Assembly (NCBI GenBank): GCA_017893485.1
Contig: CM030368.1
Coordinates: 179,781,654-179,845,653 of the forward strand
DNA from: Hemerocallis citrina
Taxonomy: Eukaryota > Streptophyta > Magnoliopsida > Asparagales > Asphodelaceae
Reading direction: 5' to 3'
DNA length: 64,000 bases
Part shown: positions 1-11,521 of the stretch, in pieces
How positions within the stretch are numbered: position 1 is the stretch's first letter
How the letters are laid out: every line of letters starts with the position of its first letter
Made by a program: the position numbers and the translations under genes
Notes under the pieces: generated by a model
What the model was told of the DNA's origin: nothing
Databases searched by the model: none
The model's input: only the letters and a program-made list of their open reading frames with translations

Positions 1-552
1 CAAACAATGGCTACTTCCCCGCCCAGAGGCACTCCTGCGATTTTCACTAGAAATATGAAGATTAGATTTACAAATCTCTCAAGAACTCACCATCAAGGTG
101 TAGGGTTTCTCTCTATCTTCCTCTCTCTTAATGACAACTGGTAGATCTCTATTCTCTTTTCACTTAACCCTAAAATCGTACACAATACAATATATATAGA
201 ATTCCACAACTTTCCATCTTAGTCGCTCATCAATCAGCGTCGGGACGGTCGACCGCACCATCTTGACGGTCGACCGGTCTTCCCCTTCGACTGCACAAGT
301 TCCAACAGAGAGCGGGTCGGTCGATTGCGCGGTCGACCGGTCACTTCTTCAAGACTCCAGGTTGAGCCAGAGAGCGGGACGGTCGACTGAGCGGTCGACC
401 GGTCATCGGTCGGGGGGTGTGGTCGGGGGTGCGATCGACTGCAACTCTACTATAGCCTCCAACTACTCTTGACCTCTTGCTACCACTGTGACTCTCCTTC
501 CCGCCTATCTTTTTCAACCCATTATCGTGTATTGGATCCACAAACCCCAACA
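1..552 (-). mobile_element. Copia-type LTR, partial at window edge
   Basis: Read on the minus strand this stretch opens with TGTTGGGGTTTGTGG at 552, the usual TG start of a Copia LTR, and runs off the window at position 1, so its other end and any internal region are unseen. Positions 246-440 hold a cluster of GGTCGACCG and close variants. Near its left end, minus strand, it reads like the tail of a Copia LTR. No coding sequence is visible; small reading frames here are interrupted and biased by the GTCGAC repeats. Assignment to Copia is from the terminal sequence only and could be wrong. Confidence 0.5.
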
Positions 553-1319
553 GGAATGAAAGAACGAAAAACATATAGAACGGAAGAGAGAGAGAATGGG
601 AGAAGAATACAAGAAAATGGAGTTATTTGTTGTTTACATAGGAAAAAATATCATGCAATTTACTTAGTTCTGTAATCTCCTTTTGAATTTTCAAACTACT
701 ATTTTAACCTCTCGGTATATAGAAAGTTCCCAATAAATCCATGTATATTTATAAATACCATTAGTAAATATAAAGGCCGTATTTTAAAAAAAATTTAATT
801 TCTTTTTCTTATTACAAGAAAAATATCCTTTATTACATATAAAACTCGCGGTCATGAATGAAAACAAAAGAAGCAAAAACCAAAAATGTAAACAAAAATA
901 GTCCATCTCCCTTAATAAAAAAAAAAACTTTTCTTCAATAAAAATAATTCATTTGTATACATAATGGTACATTTCAACAAAAAAAAGTATGAGTATGAGA
1001 TAAATAGTCATTCTAGATGAAGTAGCTTAGCTTCAACATAAATAGTTCATTTTAAAATTTCATAAAAGTAGTTCATTTCAAAATGGAACAACTTATCTTC
1101 CATTGAAATAATACATTGCAAAACAAGAAATTTCAAAATAACCCGAACTTTTTAGGGGCTTATTGATTTTTTTAAAATACACCTAGTGGTTAAAAAAGTC
1201 CCTTGGAAAGCCAAAGGAGTCAGAAGGAAGAACATTAATGGTCAACGGCCAAAAAAGAATTTACCCAATATTTGTATTAATTATGGTTGGTATTTTATGT
1301 GTGAATCAATAGGACATGT
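553..1319. other. AT-rich stretch without genes
   Basis: AT-rich sequence with several A-runs and short imperfect repeats around 900-1110 of the type 'aataattcatt'. I see no gene, RNA or transposon terminus here. Confidence 0.6.
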
Positions 1320-1836
1320 CCTGGGCCGGGCTGCCATTGGGATCGGGCCGGACCGGTCCCAGTGGAGGGAAACTCTAGCCCAGACCAGCCCCCAATCCAC
1401 ACGCTCCAGTCCCGAGTTGAGCCGGGTCTGAATTTGTATTTTTTTAATTTTTTTACTTGTTTTTTTTTCTCTCCCTCTATCAGTTAAGTACAGAATCAAT
1501 ATGTAAAATAGATAAAATATAAATATATCGTAGGAAATTTCGATGTACAAGAATCATATAAAAAGAATATGTATTATTTTTCCTAGTTGTTTAATTTTGA
1601 AATTATTCCTTATAATGATATAACAATCAAAAATTCAAAAAAAATGTAATAAACCAACACAAAATTACATGGTAAGGGGGTGATTTAAAGTTCGATATAT
1701 CCTAGAATTAAATTGAAGAAAAGGGAATTGGGTCGTGCACCTCAACTTAACCTAAACCTAGGATCTCAACGTCCTGAATTTCCTAGTGAGCTTCGGCTTT
1801 GTCTTCTAGAGCGTTGCTTTCACTGGTTGAGGTGTC

Positions 1837-2803
1837 CTATAATATTCCTTGAGTCAAGTCCTCTGCTTTCAACCGTTCTTCATTGCACACGAGCATCCCC
1901 AAAGTCTCCGGCTTCAAGCGGTTCCTTGCATCGCTCAATATCCTGCCATCTAGAGAATAAGCACTTTCTGATGCAACTGCGGACGTAGGGGGGTAAGTAG
2001 AATTTTTGCCATGTGAGAAAGAATAAGATATGAACCTTTATTGTTTTTCCACCATAATAATATATCAATATTCTGTTCACACAGCAATAAATCTTATGAA
2101 TTATACCAATGTAATTCATTATGTGCATTAATCATAGGTTTTTAGTAGAATATGACTCAATACATTAATAGTTGTATCTTCAAATGCAATGTCCTTACTT
2201 CTAGAAGAATACGATGTACTTGTATGTTGTATTTTAGAAGTATATGCAAAAGTTTTATAATAAATATCATATAAATTATTTAAATAATACAGACTCAAAT
2301 TTAACTATTAGTTGATTACAATCATAAGAATCATCTCCCACCATACAATAAAATAACTCAATCAAATTCTTCGTACCTTCCAAACTTGATACAATGATAC
2401 ATTACACTAGTAACAAAATATAGCATAGAAAGATGATGAAAATATTTCAAAATTTTAGTGTAAACAGAAGATACAATCTCTCCAATGTACGAACTATGTA
2501 TCATTTCATGAAAATTTGTCATCATGCTAATTATTGAAATAAAAATATAACTAGAAGTGGAATCATAATATTTTAAAAATTGCAGGGCTGCGTTCTTAAA
2601 ATGTTGCAAAATTTTAACTTACTTTCGGAAAAAACCAAGAATAATCATTCATTTGAAAAATTATCATACTTTTGGCAATACAAAATTCATTTATAACCGA
2701 TTTATATTTAGTAACTACAACAACAAGTAGGTCGTATGTAGAATTTCAACAGTGTTTAACATCTTTAAGGAATTCACTAAAATTTACTCCCTTATGATTA
2801 CCA
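1837..2803 (-). pseudogene. hAT transposase, C-terminal half with hATC dimerisation domain
   Basis: From 1992 down to the TAG at 1837-1839 the minus strand reads as the hATC domain: SAVASESAYSLDGRILSDA followed by RNRLKPETLGMLVC, matching the conserved A-SESAFS-GGR-L...R--L-P-----L-C pattern of Ac/RICESLEEPER transposases. Upstream, 2358-2609 in another frame has the weaker Tyr/Ser-rich segment and the SVMYHCIKFGRYEEF stretch that corresponds to the usual 'vlDPR-K--y-ef' region. The parts are in different frames, so the gene has frameshifts. The 5' end stops at 2803, where the LTR element inserted; the N-terminal half resumes at 17562. The protein would bind transposon ends and catalyse cut-and-paste transposition in the nucleus, but this copy cannot. 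Confidence 0.8.
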
Positions 2804-4763
2804 TGTTAGGAATTGTGGCCTCAAATACACGTAGGCACTGAGTACTTGAAGTTGGAGAAGAAGAGGATGAGACAAAGAAGCAAGAGAAGAAAAACAGCGA
2901 GTAGAAGAATGTAGCCTGGAGAGTTGCGGTCGACTGACCTAGTCTGCTGAGAGTTCTTCGAGTGTAAAGGTCCAACAGAGGAGAGGACGGTCGACCGACC
3001 TTGGGGGTGCAGTTGACCGGTCAGCTCTTGGGTCTGGACTTACACGTTGCGGTCGACCGACCTTGGGGGTGCGGTCGACAGACCTTGGGGGTGCGGCCGA
3101 CCGACCTTGGGGGTGCGGCCGATCGACTTCGGTGGCTAATTATTTTTAGACTTACGAGTTTAAAGGCCCAATTACTAGATTTATGTTTATCTTTTAGGGT
3201 TTACTTGGGGGCTATATATATTGTAACGCCCCGAATTCCAAAATACACTGAATTCGAGAATCCACAGGATCTTTACAATTCATTTAGTACAATTTTACAA
3301 GGAAATTTGAACTTTTCACTTTACATCAGAGTTTACAAGAAACTTTACACATTACATTGCACAGCGGAAATAAATTTACAACATTTAAATAAATGTACAA
3401 CAACTTTGAATAATCTTTAAGCATCTGTTCCTCTTTAATCTTTATCATGTCATTTACCCTGCATACAAAACTGTAGGTACGTCAGTTTATTCAACCGACG
3501 AATATTATACACGGCCATCCTCTCTATGCCGGAAATAGTATAACTCATTTTCTATATTTAACAAACACAAACTTGTCACATATCAAACTAAAGGGACTAC
3601 CCTATTAATGTTGTGTTGTGGTTGTGCACTTAGTCCTTAATGCAATTATTTATATTATATGACACTAATGCACACTTGTTCGGATTCTATGCATCCCATA
3701 CTACATAGGTCCGAGGGCAAGTCACTTATTCGTTCTTCATCTTTGTAGGGTTCAATCCCTCGTCATGACTTAATCTACTACTGTAACTACGGTGAGTATC
3801 CTAGATGATCTATGAGTACAAGCCGCATACAGGACCCTGGAGGGGAATTCCACGTCATGTCTTGACTCATCAAGCATGCATTCTGTGGCAATTCAGCCTC
3901 CTCCCTGAACACGATCCTCTTGCAGTCACCAAACATCTCACAAGCGTTGCTAAAGTCCGATCATTACTAAGTTGTGCCCACGCCATGTCTTGACTCATCA
4001 AGCATGCATTCTGTGGCTTACACACCCGCACCGTAAACTCTAACACTCATACTCGTGTTTTTCTCTCACTTTCATCACGTCTTCACTATGCACTATTCCC
4101 TAGTTTTTATTAGAATCATGAACAAAATCAAAGCTCTAGAGTTAGCCTCTTCACTAAACCGGACTTATTCATTCATTCAAACGTGACCAACCTTGGTCTT
4201 TCATTTCAAATTTTATTTCATTTCTTTCTAATTGCCGGGGGAGACTTAGCTACTCTTTTGTTTCAATTCCAATTCACAATTTCCAAAATTGAGTGTTTCC
4301 AACTCATAAGTTCATTTTCATAATCATAACAGATTTTCTTTTTCAATAGCATGATCTCTAATTTATTCATAAGTCCATAGCCATACACGGAATTCAATTA
4401 TTCCTGATGTATTTCATCAATATAATCACAACACTATTGAATATTCACATTTCATAATTTTCATACTATTCTCCAATGAGAATAAATCACTTCACATCAC
4501 TTCATATAATTTCTTTCTTTGCTATATTGTTTTTCTAACACTTCATTTCAAGTTCTTTTGCAAATTATAACTTCACAAAATATAAATGTAAAAACCATAG
4601 TTTTATTTATACATTTATTCTCAAAACATACTTTACTTCATGCAAATAATTCTCAAATCATTTTTCACAAGTCCCACATAATTTTAGAATAATAAACACA
4701 TTTTTTTCATAATTTTTTACTAAACAAAACTACCTCAAAAAAAAAAATTCCCAAATGAAACCC

Positions 4764-4838
4764 CAGGCCGAGACTGGGTTTCGAACCCACGACCAGAGGG
4801 AAACAAGCCACAGCACAGACCACTAGGCCAATTGCACC
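4764..4838 (-). repeat. tRNA-like segment with pol III A and B boxes, first
   Basis: On the minus strand TGGCCTAGTGG (4820-4830) fits the A-box consensus and GGTTCGAAACC (4777-4787) fits the B box, at tRNA-like spacing. The presumed 5' end GGTGCAATTGG does not pair with the 3' flank, so this is not a functional tRNA gene. Confidence 0.6.
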
Positions 4839-4924
4839 AGCGGTATGAAAGAGAGCTGAGAGCATTTAATGCTCTCGGCTGCAGTTCTTTTATTTTTTTA
4901 AAAAGATGAAAGAAAAGTATGGTG

Positions 4925-5005
4925 ACCAGGAGATTCGAACCAGCAACCTGAGACCCGAAACCCACTGTAGCGAATAGGGTCATCCCAACCACTTGAGCTA
5001 TTCGC
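4925..5005 (-). repeat. tRNA-like segment with pol III A and B boxes, second
   Basis: On the minus strand TAGCTCAAGTGG (4989-5000) fits the A box and GGTTCGAATCTCC (4929-4941) carries the B-box core. It has the same orientation as the first segment and lies about 165 bp from it. No acceptor stem forms, so it is tRNA-like only. Confidence 0.6.
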
Positions 5006-6510
5006 TCGGGTTGTCAATAGTGCAACTCGAAGTTTATTAAAAACAATTCTCTCTGTTTATTAAATATTTCGATGTTCAACACGCTCTTATTTCATTTTGC
5101 TTTTATAGAATTTGCTGTAAATTTCCAGATTGACCAATACCATTATAAATTATACTCCAGTATATAGAAAATATTTTTTTCAGTAATTAATACATATTTT
5201 TTATACGATTAATTCAAATTATAAACTAATGCTACCACATTTCTTCTTTTTCGACATTTCTTAACAATTAACATCACTAATCTTTTTATTAGAAACTTCT
5301 TACTAATTCTCTATTTTTAATCATTTCCCAAACCTACAATCTATATCTTAATTCATTCATTTCAACATTATCGCAAAGATCCAATTAAACACATAAAGTA
5401 GCATTGTCAATCTACTAACTTTTGTATCTATTTTTTGATGTAAATAATAAAATTTTCTTCAAGCAATCCATGGCTATAATCAATTCACACACGACTTAAA
5501 ATTTGATGATAGAACCACATATAATTTGCATATCACATTTCAATCAATCAATAGGTCATTTTTCTAATTAAAGTGTACTTTTATTAATCTTTTTCATGCA
5601 TCATTCTTTCAATTCACATCTAGCATGTTTCCTAATTAGAAATACGGAAAATTTACCCACCTTAATTTGGAGAGAAATACAACTAGCAACCTCCTAAACG
5701 AATGTCCTTGCCACGAAAGCGGTCCTCCTCCTAGATGCGCGCACACGAGCCTCCACAAAGCCAAATCCCGAGCACTCCACAAGCCAAACCGAGAGCTCCT
5801 TGTTGATGCCGGCCTTTCTTCTTCTTGATGCAAGCACAATTTCTCACACAAACTCAATCTTTTGACTCACTTAATAAACTACTAGATAATGTATTTTGAA
5901 CTATAGGTTTGGAGGACTTAATTAGCACAAGAATAACTAGGCTAGGGGCAGGGGGTATTTATACTAAAAGTTTAGGAAAATGGATGGCTAGGATTGAAGT
6001 AGGAGTTAGGAACAAATGGCTATGATTTAAGGAGGAGTTACACTAACTACCCATGATCAAGTAACCACCACCACGATGACTCCACTTGAAAATTTTCTTT
6101 CCCTCCAAAAGCTTAAAACCGGCCTACTCCAAAAGGTGCAATTTGCACGTGTACGTGTAGTGCACGTGCATGCAACTTGGTCTCCATTTTTTTTGTACAT
6201 TATATCTTACATAAAAATAATATTTAAAATGTATTCTACATTACAAGTTGTATTTAAAAATAAATTAGCTCATGGGCTTTAGTTTATGGGCCAAAATAAT
6301 AATTTATAAAAGAAAATAAATTAATTCGATTTGGGCTTTAAAAAGAAAGGCTTTTGGTCTATTTGAAAAAAAAAGCTTTATACAAAATAATTAAAAGCAA
6401 GTATTTAAATATCTATACTCATCATAATGAAAATAATCACCAAAATATTGCATGTGCACACAACGTGCAAAATAAAATAATTTTCATTAAATGAAAATCG
6501 GGGCATTACA

Positions 6511-6524
6511 ACAATCCCTCCTTA
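6511..6524 (-). other. Polypurine tract of the Tekay element
   Basis: Minus strand CTAAGGAGGGATTGT lies directly upstream of the 3' LTR, which begins TGTAATGCCCC on that strand. Confidence 0.7.
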
Positions 6525-6614
6525 GAATAGTTCCGTCCCCGGAACTACAGTCAAGAGTGAGAAAACAAACACTTACAACAAGCACAGAAAAAAAACAAAA
6601 TTTCAATATACAAA

Positions 6615-7364
6615 TCAAGAAAAAAGCTCAGGATAGTCCTTCAACATCCTCTCCTCAGACTCCCAAGTAGCCTCTTCAACCAAATGGTTTCTCCAGACTA
6701 CCTTGACCATCGGTATCGGCTTATTCCTCAAGACTTTCTCTTGACGATCAACAATCTCGACAGGAGACTCGATGTAGTTCAGATCCAACTGCAAACCTTC
6801 CGGCACTTCAGGCAAATGATGACTCGGATCTGGAATATAACCTCTCAGCATAGACACATGAAAGACATTGTGCACCTGAGATAACTCTTCCGGTAACTCC
6901 AGCCGGTAAGCAGTTTTTCCGATCCTTTTCAATATCTTGTACGGGCCTATAAACCTCGGGGCTAATTTCCCGCCTTTGCCAAATCGAACCACACCTTTAC
7001 TGGGCGATACTTTCAGAAAGACGAAGTCACCGACCTCAAATTCAAGGTCCCTTCTCCGGTTGTCTGCATAGCTTTTCTGCCTGCTCTGAGCTTCTACCAA
7101 CCTTTTCCTGATCAGATCAATCTTTTAAGAGGTTTGCTGCACAAGTTCAGGACCAAACAACTGACGCTCCCCAACTTCAAACCAACAAACAAGTGTCCTG
7201 CACTTCCTACCATACAAAGCTTCGTACGGCGCCATCCCGATGCTAGTTTGAAAACTGTTATTGTAGGCAAACTCCACCAAAGGTAAATGCCTTTCCCAAC
7301 TGCCTCCAAAGTCTAGTACACAACACCAAAGCATATCCTCAAGAATACGGTTGACTCTCTCGGT
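6615..7364 (-). pseudogene. Tekay integrase C-terminal part and chromodomain
   Basis: Minus strand. 7125-7334 gives the end of the integrase core (PLVEFAYNNSFQTSIGMAPY, then YEALYGRKCRT). After an in-frame TAA near 7125 the same frame continues at 7100 with the GPY/F region (KLAPRFIGPYKILKRIG) and ends in a chromodomain (VKVVWRNHLVEEATWESEE). The chromodomain of chromoviruses is thought to direct integration to marked chromatin. The upstream integrase lies in another frame from about 7365, so at least one frameshift and one stop inactivate it. Confidence 0.85.
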
Positions 7365-8640
7365 CTGCCATTGGTTTGCGGATGAAAAGCAATGCTGAAA
7401 TCCGTCTTGGTACCCAAAGCTGTTTGAAGACTCTTCCAGAAATGCGAAGTAAACCGCGCATCTCGATCAGACACAATAGTTGACGGAACACTATGAAGCC
7501 AGACGATCTCGCCAACATATAACTCAGCTAACTTGTCCATCGAAGCAATGAGTTTCATCGCCAAAAAGTGAGCGGACTTGGTTAGTCGATCGATTATAAC
7601 CCAAATCACATCATTGCCTTTAGGACTCTTGGGCAATCCCGTAATGAAATCCATACTGATGTTATCCCACTTCCATTCCGGAATAGGTAACGACTGTAAT
7701 AGACCTCCGAGTCTCTGATTTTCGGCTTTGACTTGCTGACAAACCTCACACTTTGCCACAAATTCAGCCACACCCCGCTTCAAACCTGACCACCACAAAT
7801 GCGGTTTGATGTCTCTGTACATCTTAGTACTTCCAGGATGTACTGACAAAAGAGTAGCATGCGCTTCCTGAAGAATACTCTCTTTCAGGTCCGCCTGATT
7901 TGGAACACATAGCCTCTCTCCAAACCACAGCACTCCATCCCTGATCTGAAATCCTGGCAACCTGCCAGCACCAACCAGCTCCTTCATCTCCAAAATATCA
8001 TCATCAATCTCCTGACTTGCAATGATCCTTGCATTCAAAGTAGGCTGAAGCCTCAACTGAGCCAAAGAAGCTCCCAATCCTTGCAAGACAACTTCAATAC
8101 CTGCTCGGTCCAATTCCTCAATCAGATGCTTCTGAGTTGTAATCAAACTGGATAAACTGCTCTTGCGACTAAGTGCATCAGCAACAACATTGGCTTTCCC
8201 AGGATGATACTTGATCTCAGGTCGCATGTCCTCAAGCACTTCCAACCATCTCCGCTGCCTCAGATTCAAATCCTTCTGCTGATATATGTACTTCAAACTC
8301 TTGTGGTCCGTGTACATGTTCAATTTCTCACCGTATACGTAGTGCCTCCATTGCTTCAGGGAAACGATAATCGCAGCCAACTCCAGGTCATGAGTCGGAT
8401 AATTCTTCTCATGCGGTCGTAGTTGCCTAGACCCATAAGCGATTACTCTTTCTTCTTGCATTAAGACACAACCAAGCCCACGATATGAAGCATCGCTATA
8501 AACATCATACTCAACACCTGCTCTAGGCAAAGCCAAAATAGGTGCAGTAGTCAGTTTCTCTTTCAACTCCTAAAAGCTCGCCTCACATTGCTCAGTCCAC
8601 TTGAAGTTCACATTCTTCTTGGTCAGACCAGTTCACATAA
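7313..8640 (-). pseudogene. Tekay pol fragment: RT thumb, RNase H, integrase
   Basis: Minus strand. It starts in the RT thumb near 8630 (KKNVNFKWTEQCEASF), passes a TAG near 8571, and is then open for 417 codons. RNase H shows YDVYSDASYRGLGCVLMQ, DLELAAIIVSLKQWRHYVYG and the TDHKSLKYI motif. The linker PEIKYHPGKANVVADALSRK is typical. The integrase zinc domain has H...CEVCQQVKAEN and the core has MDFITGLPKSP and VSDRDARFTSHFWK. A frameshift after HPQTNG near 7365 separates it from the distal integrase. RT palm and fingers, protease and gag are deleted. Confidence 0.85.
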
Positions 8641-8649
8641 ATCTAGTAA

Positions 8650-8827
8650 TTGGGCTTTAAAAAGAAAGGCTTTTGGTCTATTTGAAAAAAAGCTTTATAC
8701 AAAATAATTAAAAGCAAGTATTTAAATATCTATACTCATCATAATGAAAATAATCACCAAAATATTGCACGTGCACACAACGTGCAAAATAAAATAATTT
8801 TCATTAAATGAAAATCGGGACATTACA
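8650..8827 (-). repeat. Remnant of the Tekay 5' LTR
   Basis: 178 bp nearly identical to 6331-6510. The rest of this LTR and the adjacent leader and gag are missing. The junction with pol sequence is at about 8641-8650. Confidence 0.85.
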
Positions 8828-9162
8828 TATATGGCCGTAAACTCTAGGGTTTAGTGGATCTAATCCATCAATTTGTGTAATCAAAAGGTGAGCCGTTATC
8901 ATTGTTCAACTTCAAGAGGGGATTGTGCCGAGTGTTTCAAAGGTGAGAGAGAAAGATTGAGAGTTGTAATCTCTTTTGTAATCTTTATCTTTCTTTGGGA
9001 ATAATAAGTATTGGTTATCTCCGCATATTGATTGTATTCTTATGAGATCTTGCATATACTGTGGTGGCTGTTCTTGGTTCATCTAAGTCTTGGAAGTTTT
9101 TATTGCTTGTGGTGCGTTTCTGCTATTAGCACTACGAGTTGTGGGGTAGATCCTCCAACAAG

Positions 9163-9174
9163 TGGTATCAGAGC
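9163..9174 (+). other. Primer binding site, initiator tRNA-Met
   Basis: TGGTATCAGAGC, two bases after the LTR end, is complementary to the 3' end of initiator tRNA-Met, the usual minus-strand primer of plant Copia elements. It fixes the plus-strand orientation of the element. Confidence 0.9.
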
Positions 9175-9186
9175 AGTTGGTTTGAG

Positions 9187-10437
9187 ATGACCGATAATAA
9201 GATGAAGATCGTAAAATTCGATGGGAGTGACTTCTCGATGTGAACGATTCAGATGATAGCATATCTTCCTTAGAAAGATCTTGATGGTCCATTGTTTGAT
9301 GAGAAAACGGTAGGTGCAGACAAGGATGCGAAGGTCTTGGCGGATAGGAATCGTTTAGATCAGAAAGCGCTGGACAGATTCAGTTGGGCCTGAGTAGGAA
9401 GGCATTATTTCATATCTCGAATGCAAAGACCACAAAGGAGGCTATGGAGATTCTCACGGATATGTATGAGAAACCGTCGACATCTAATCAAATTCTTCAT
9501 CTGAAGAAATTGGTTAATATGAAGTTGAAGGAAGGAGGTTCAATAGCAGAGCATGTGAACAATTACTGTATGGTTTACACCCAGATGGAAGCTGCAGGTT
9601 TGAAGTTTGCAGAGAGGGGGCGGTCATTGTTTCTTCTATCTACTTTATCCGATAGTTATGGTACGGTGGAACAGACTATTACACACACTATGACAGATTC
9701 GACAACTCTACAGGATGTGGTGAGTAGCATTCTGAACGAGGAGGTGAGAAGGGTAAGAAATGGGGGATATGCATCATCATCTTCTAGAGATTCCTCCATG
9801 TACGTTGAGAAGAGACGTGGGAGATCTAACAGCAGTCGAAGAAGAAAGGATCATAGTAGTTCATCTAAGAGTGTGTCTGATGACAGCGATGAGGGACATG
9901 GGCCCGAGTGCTGGTATTGTCACAATAAGGGTCACATGATGCGCAGTTGCAAGGCTTATATGAAGAAGCAGCAGGAGAAACCAAAGAAAGATACCCCAAA
10001 GGAAGCTCAAGTGAGGTTTGTTGAGGATCTATGCTTATCAGCTCGAGAGGAGTTGGGCACTCAAGATTGGTGTATTGATTCGGGAGCTTATTTTTATTGC
10101 ACTCCGAGGAGAGAGGTGTTTGATGACTACGAGGAGGATTCTTTTGGAGATGTGATCGTGGGGAATGGTCACCGGTGTTCTGTACATGGGGTTGCTACTG
10201 TTCGCGTGAACACCATTGATGATCAAAGTGTTGTCTTGGAAGAAAAATCTTATCTCGATTGGAAGGTTAGACAAGGAGGGGTTGTCTACTACACTTGGTA
10301 GTGGGGAGTGGTGTATAGCTGCAGATTCAAGGGTGCTTGCAAAAGGGAAGCGTGAGGGAACGCTGTATTTTCTTAGAGGCGTGAGGCTCATTTCTCCTAT
10401 AGTTGACTCTCAGCAGGAATCAAGTAGTAGGTTGTGA
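9187..10437 (+). pseudogene. Copia Gag with protease and pre-integrase remnants
   Basis: The likely start is the ATG at 9187 (MTDNKMKIVKFDGSDFS), 13 bases after the primer site. Early stops and a frameshift near 9380 lead into a 305-codon open stretch at 9384-10301. That stretch has the Gag body (UBN2-like, including 'LHLKKLVNMKLKEGGSIAEH'), a Ser/Arg-rich segment, a CCHC zinc knuckle CWYCHNKGHMMRSC (about 9909-9952), and WCIDSGAYFYCTPRREVF with the Asp-Ser-Gly protease signature. At 10230-10437, in another frame, a short pre-integrase remnant (NLISIGRLDKEGLST) follows. Integrase, reverse transcriptase and RNase H are missing. Gag would form the virus-like particle that packages the RNA; this copy is broken. 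Confidence 0.8.
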
Positions 10438-11008
10438 GGGGTGCAACCGAGTTCTTTCAATTGTGGATGGAGGTTACTAATTTAGTGTGAGCTATTGGCC
10501 ATGGAAGTGATCCTAGAAGGCAAGACATTGTTGCGGTGAGGGTACTTTGTGAATTGGCAGTTGAAGCTTCAAGTTTCTCTTGTGAAGTAGAGAGCACTAG
10601 TATCGATATGAGGAGTGATGTCGATGAGGGTAACCGAATTGGGACTGTAGGGGTTAAACAGTCTGCGGAGTTTGTGGAGGTGTCATCCATGGAGGTTTCT
10701 AGTGCAGAAGGTGCATTGAGAGGATTTGAACCATATTCGGTGTTGATGGAGATCTTGCGATTTAGGGAGTCTCATAACATGGAATCCGACACGGGAGATT
10801 GTTTCTCTAGTATTCGTGCTCTATTGAATTGGTGGAGCACATCCTTCATGAGGCGATGAGGGATGGTTGGTGCACTCCACGTGGTGGAGTGACAGAGGTG
10901 CTCTTCATAAGAGTGGGGAGTGCTTGGGTCTTTCATGAAAGTGGGAGATTGGCAGAGATAATGCGAGGTGAAGATTGCAATAACTTTGAAGCATTGTGTA
11001 TTTGGTCC
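10438..11008. other. Unrecognised internal sequence of the non-autonomous element
   Basis: This replaces the expected integrase-RT-RNase H region. Short open frames (for example 10536-10859 plus) show no motif I recognise. It may be decayed element sequence or captured DNA. Confidence 0.4.
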
Positions 11009-11019
11009 AAGTGGGAGAT
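11009..11019 (+). other. Polypurine tract
   Basis: AAGTGGGAGAT lies directly before the TGTTAGG start of the 3' LTR at 11020 and is the expected plus-strand primer. Confidence 0.75.
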
Positions 11020-11521
11020 TGTTAGGAATTGTGGCCTCAAATACACGTATGCATTGAAGACTTGAAGTTGAAGAAGAAGATGATGAGACAAAGAAGCAAG
11101 AGAGGACAAGCAGCGAGTAGAAGAATGCAGCCTGGAGAGTTACGGTCGACCGACCTGGGGGTGCGGTCGACCAACCTAGTCTGCTGAGCATTCTTCGAGT
11201 GTAAAGGTCCAACAGAGGAGAGGACGGTCGACCAACCTTGGGGGTGCAGTCGACCGGTTAGCTAACTGATCTGGACTTACACGTTGCGATCGACCGACCT
11301 TGGGGTTGCGGTCGACCGACTTCGGCGGCTGACTGTTTTTGAGATTACGAGTTTAAAGGCCCAATTGCTAGATTTGTGTTTATCTTTTAGGGTTTACTTG
11401 GAGGCTATACATATAGCCGTCAGGGCTGATCCCGAAATTTATAGAGCCTCGTGCGGAAAGAAATAAAATGGGCATTCTTTAAATATTTTAATACTAATAA
11501 TTAAAATAAAAAATCATCAAC

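Larger units (their letters stand above)
3222..6510 (-). repeat. Complete 3' LTR of the Tekay element
   Basis: 3289 bp, TGTAACGCC...GGGGCATTACA on the plus strand. The last 180 bp (6331-6510) match 8650-8827 almost exactly. It contains two tRNA-like segments with A and B boxes (about 4764-4838 and 4925-5005) but no protein-coding gene I can support. The length fits long-LTR Tekay/Del elements. Confidence 0.85.
3222..8827 (-). mobile_element. Truncated Tekay-type chromovirus (Ty3) inserted in the 5' LTR
   Basis: Ends are TGTAACGCCCCG at 3222 and CATTACA at 8827, flanked by TATAT at 3217-3221 and 8828-8832. On the minus strand it keeps a partial pol (RT thumb, RNase H, integrase, chromodomain) and a complete 3.3-kb 3' LTR (3222-6510). 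The 5' LTR is reduced to 178 bp (8650-8827), and gag, protease and most of the RT are missing. Because both outer TSD copies are intact, the deletion happened after insertion, between the RT thumb and the 5' LTR. Confidence 0.85.
2804..9160 (+). repeat. 5' LTR of the Copia-derived element, interrupted
   Basis: LTR sequence occupies 2804-3221 and 8828-9160; the Tekay element fills the gap. GTCGAC palindromes with close variants cluster at 2927-3125, mostly as GCGGTCGACCGACC. The reconstructed sequence around the insertion is GCTATATATATGG, which looks like the LTR TATA box. The LTR ends with ATCCTCCAACA at 9160. Confidence 0.85.

Noticed and set aside
4764..5005. Genuine tRNA genes
   Set aside because: A and B boxes are good but no acceptor stem pairs, and both lie in an LTR.
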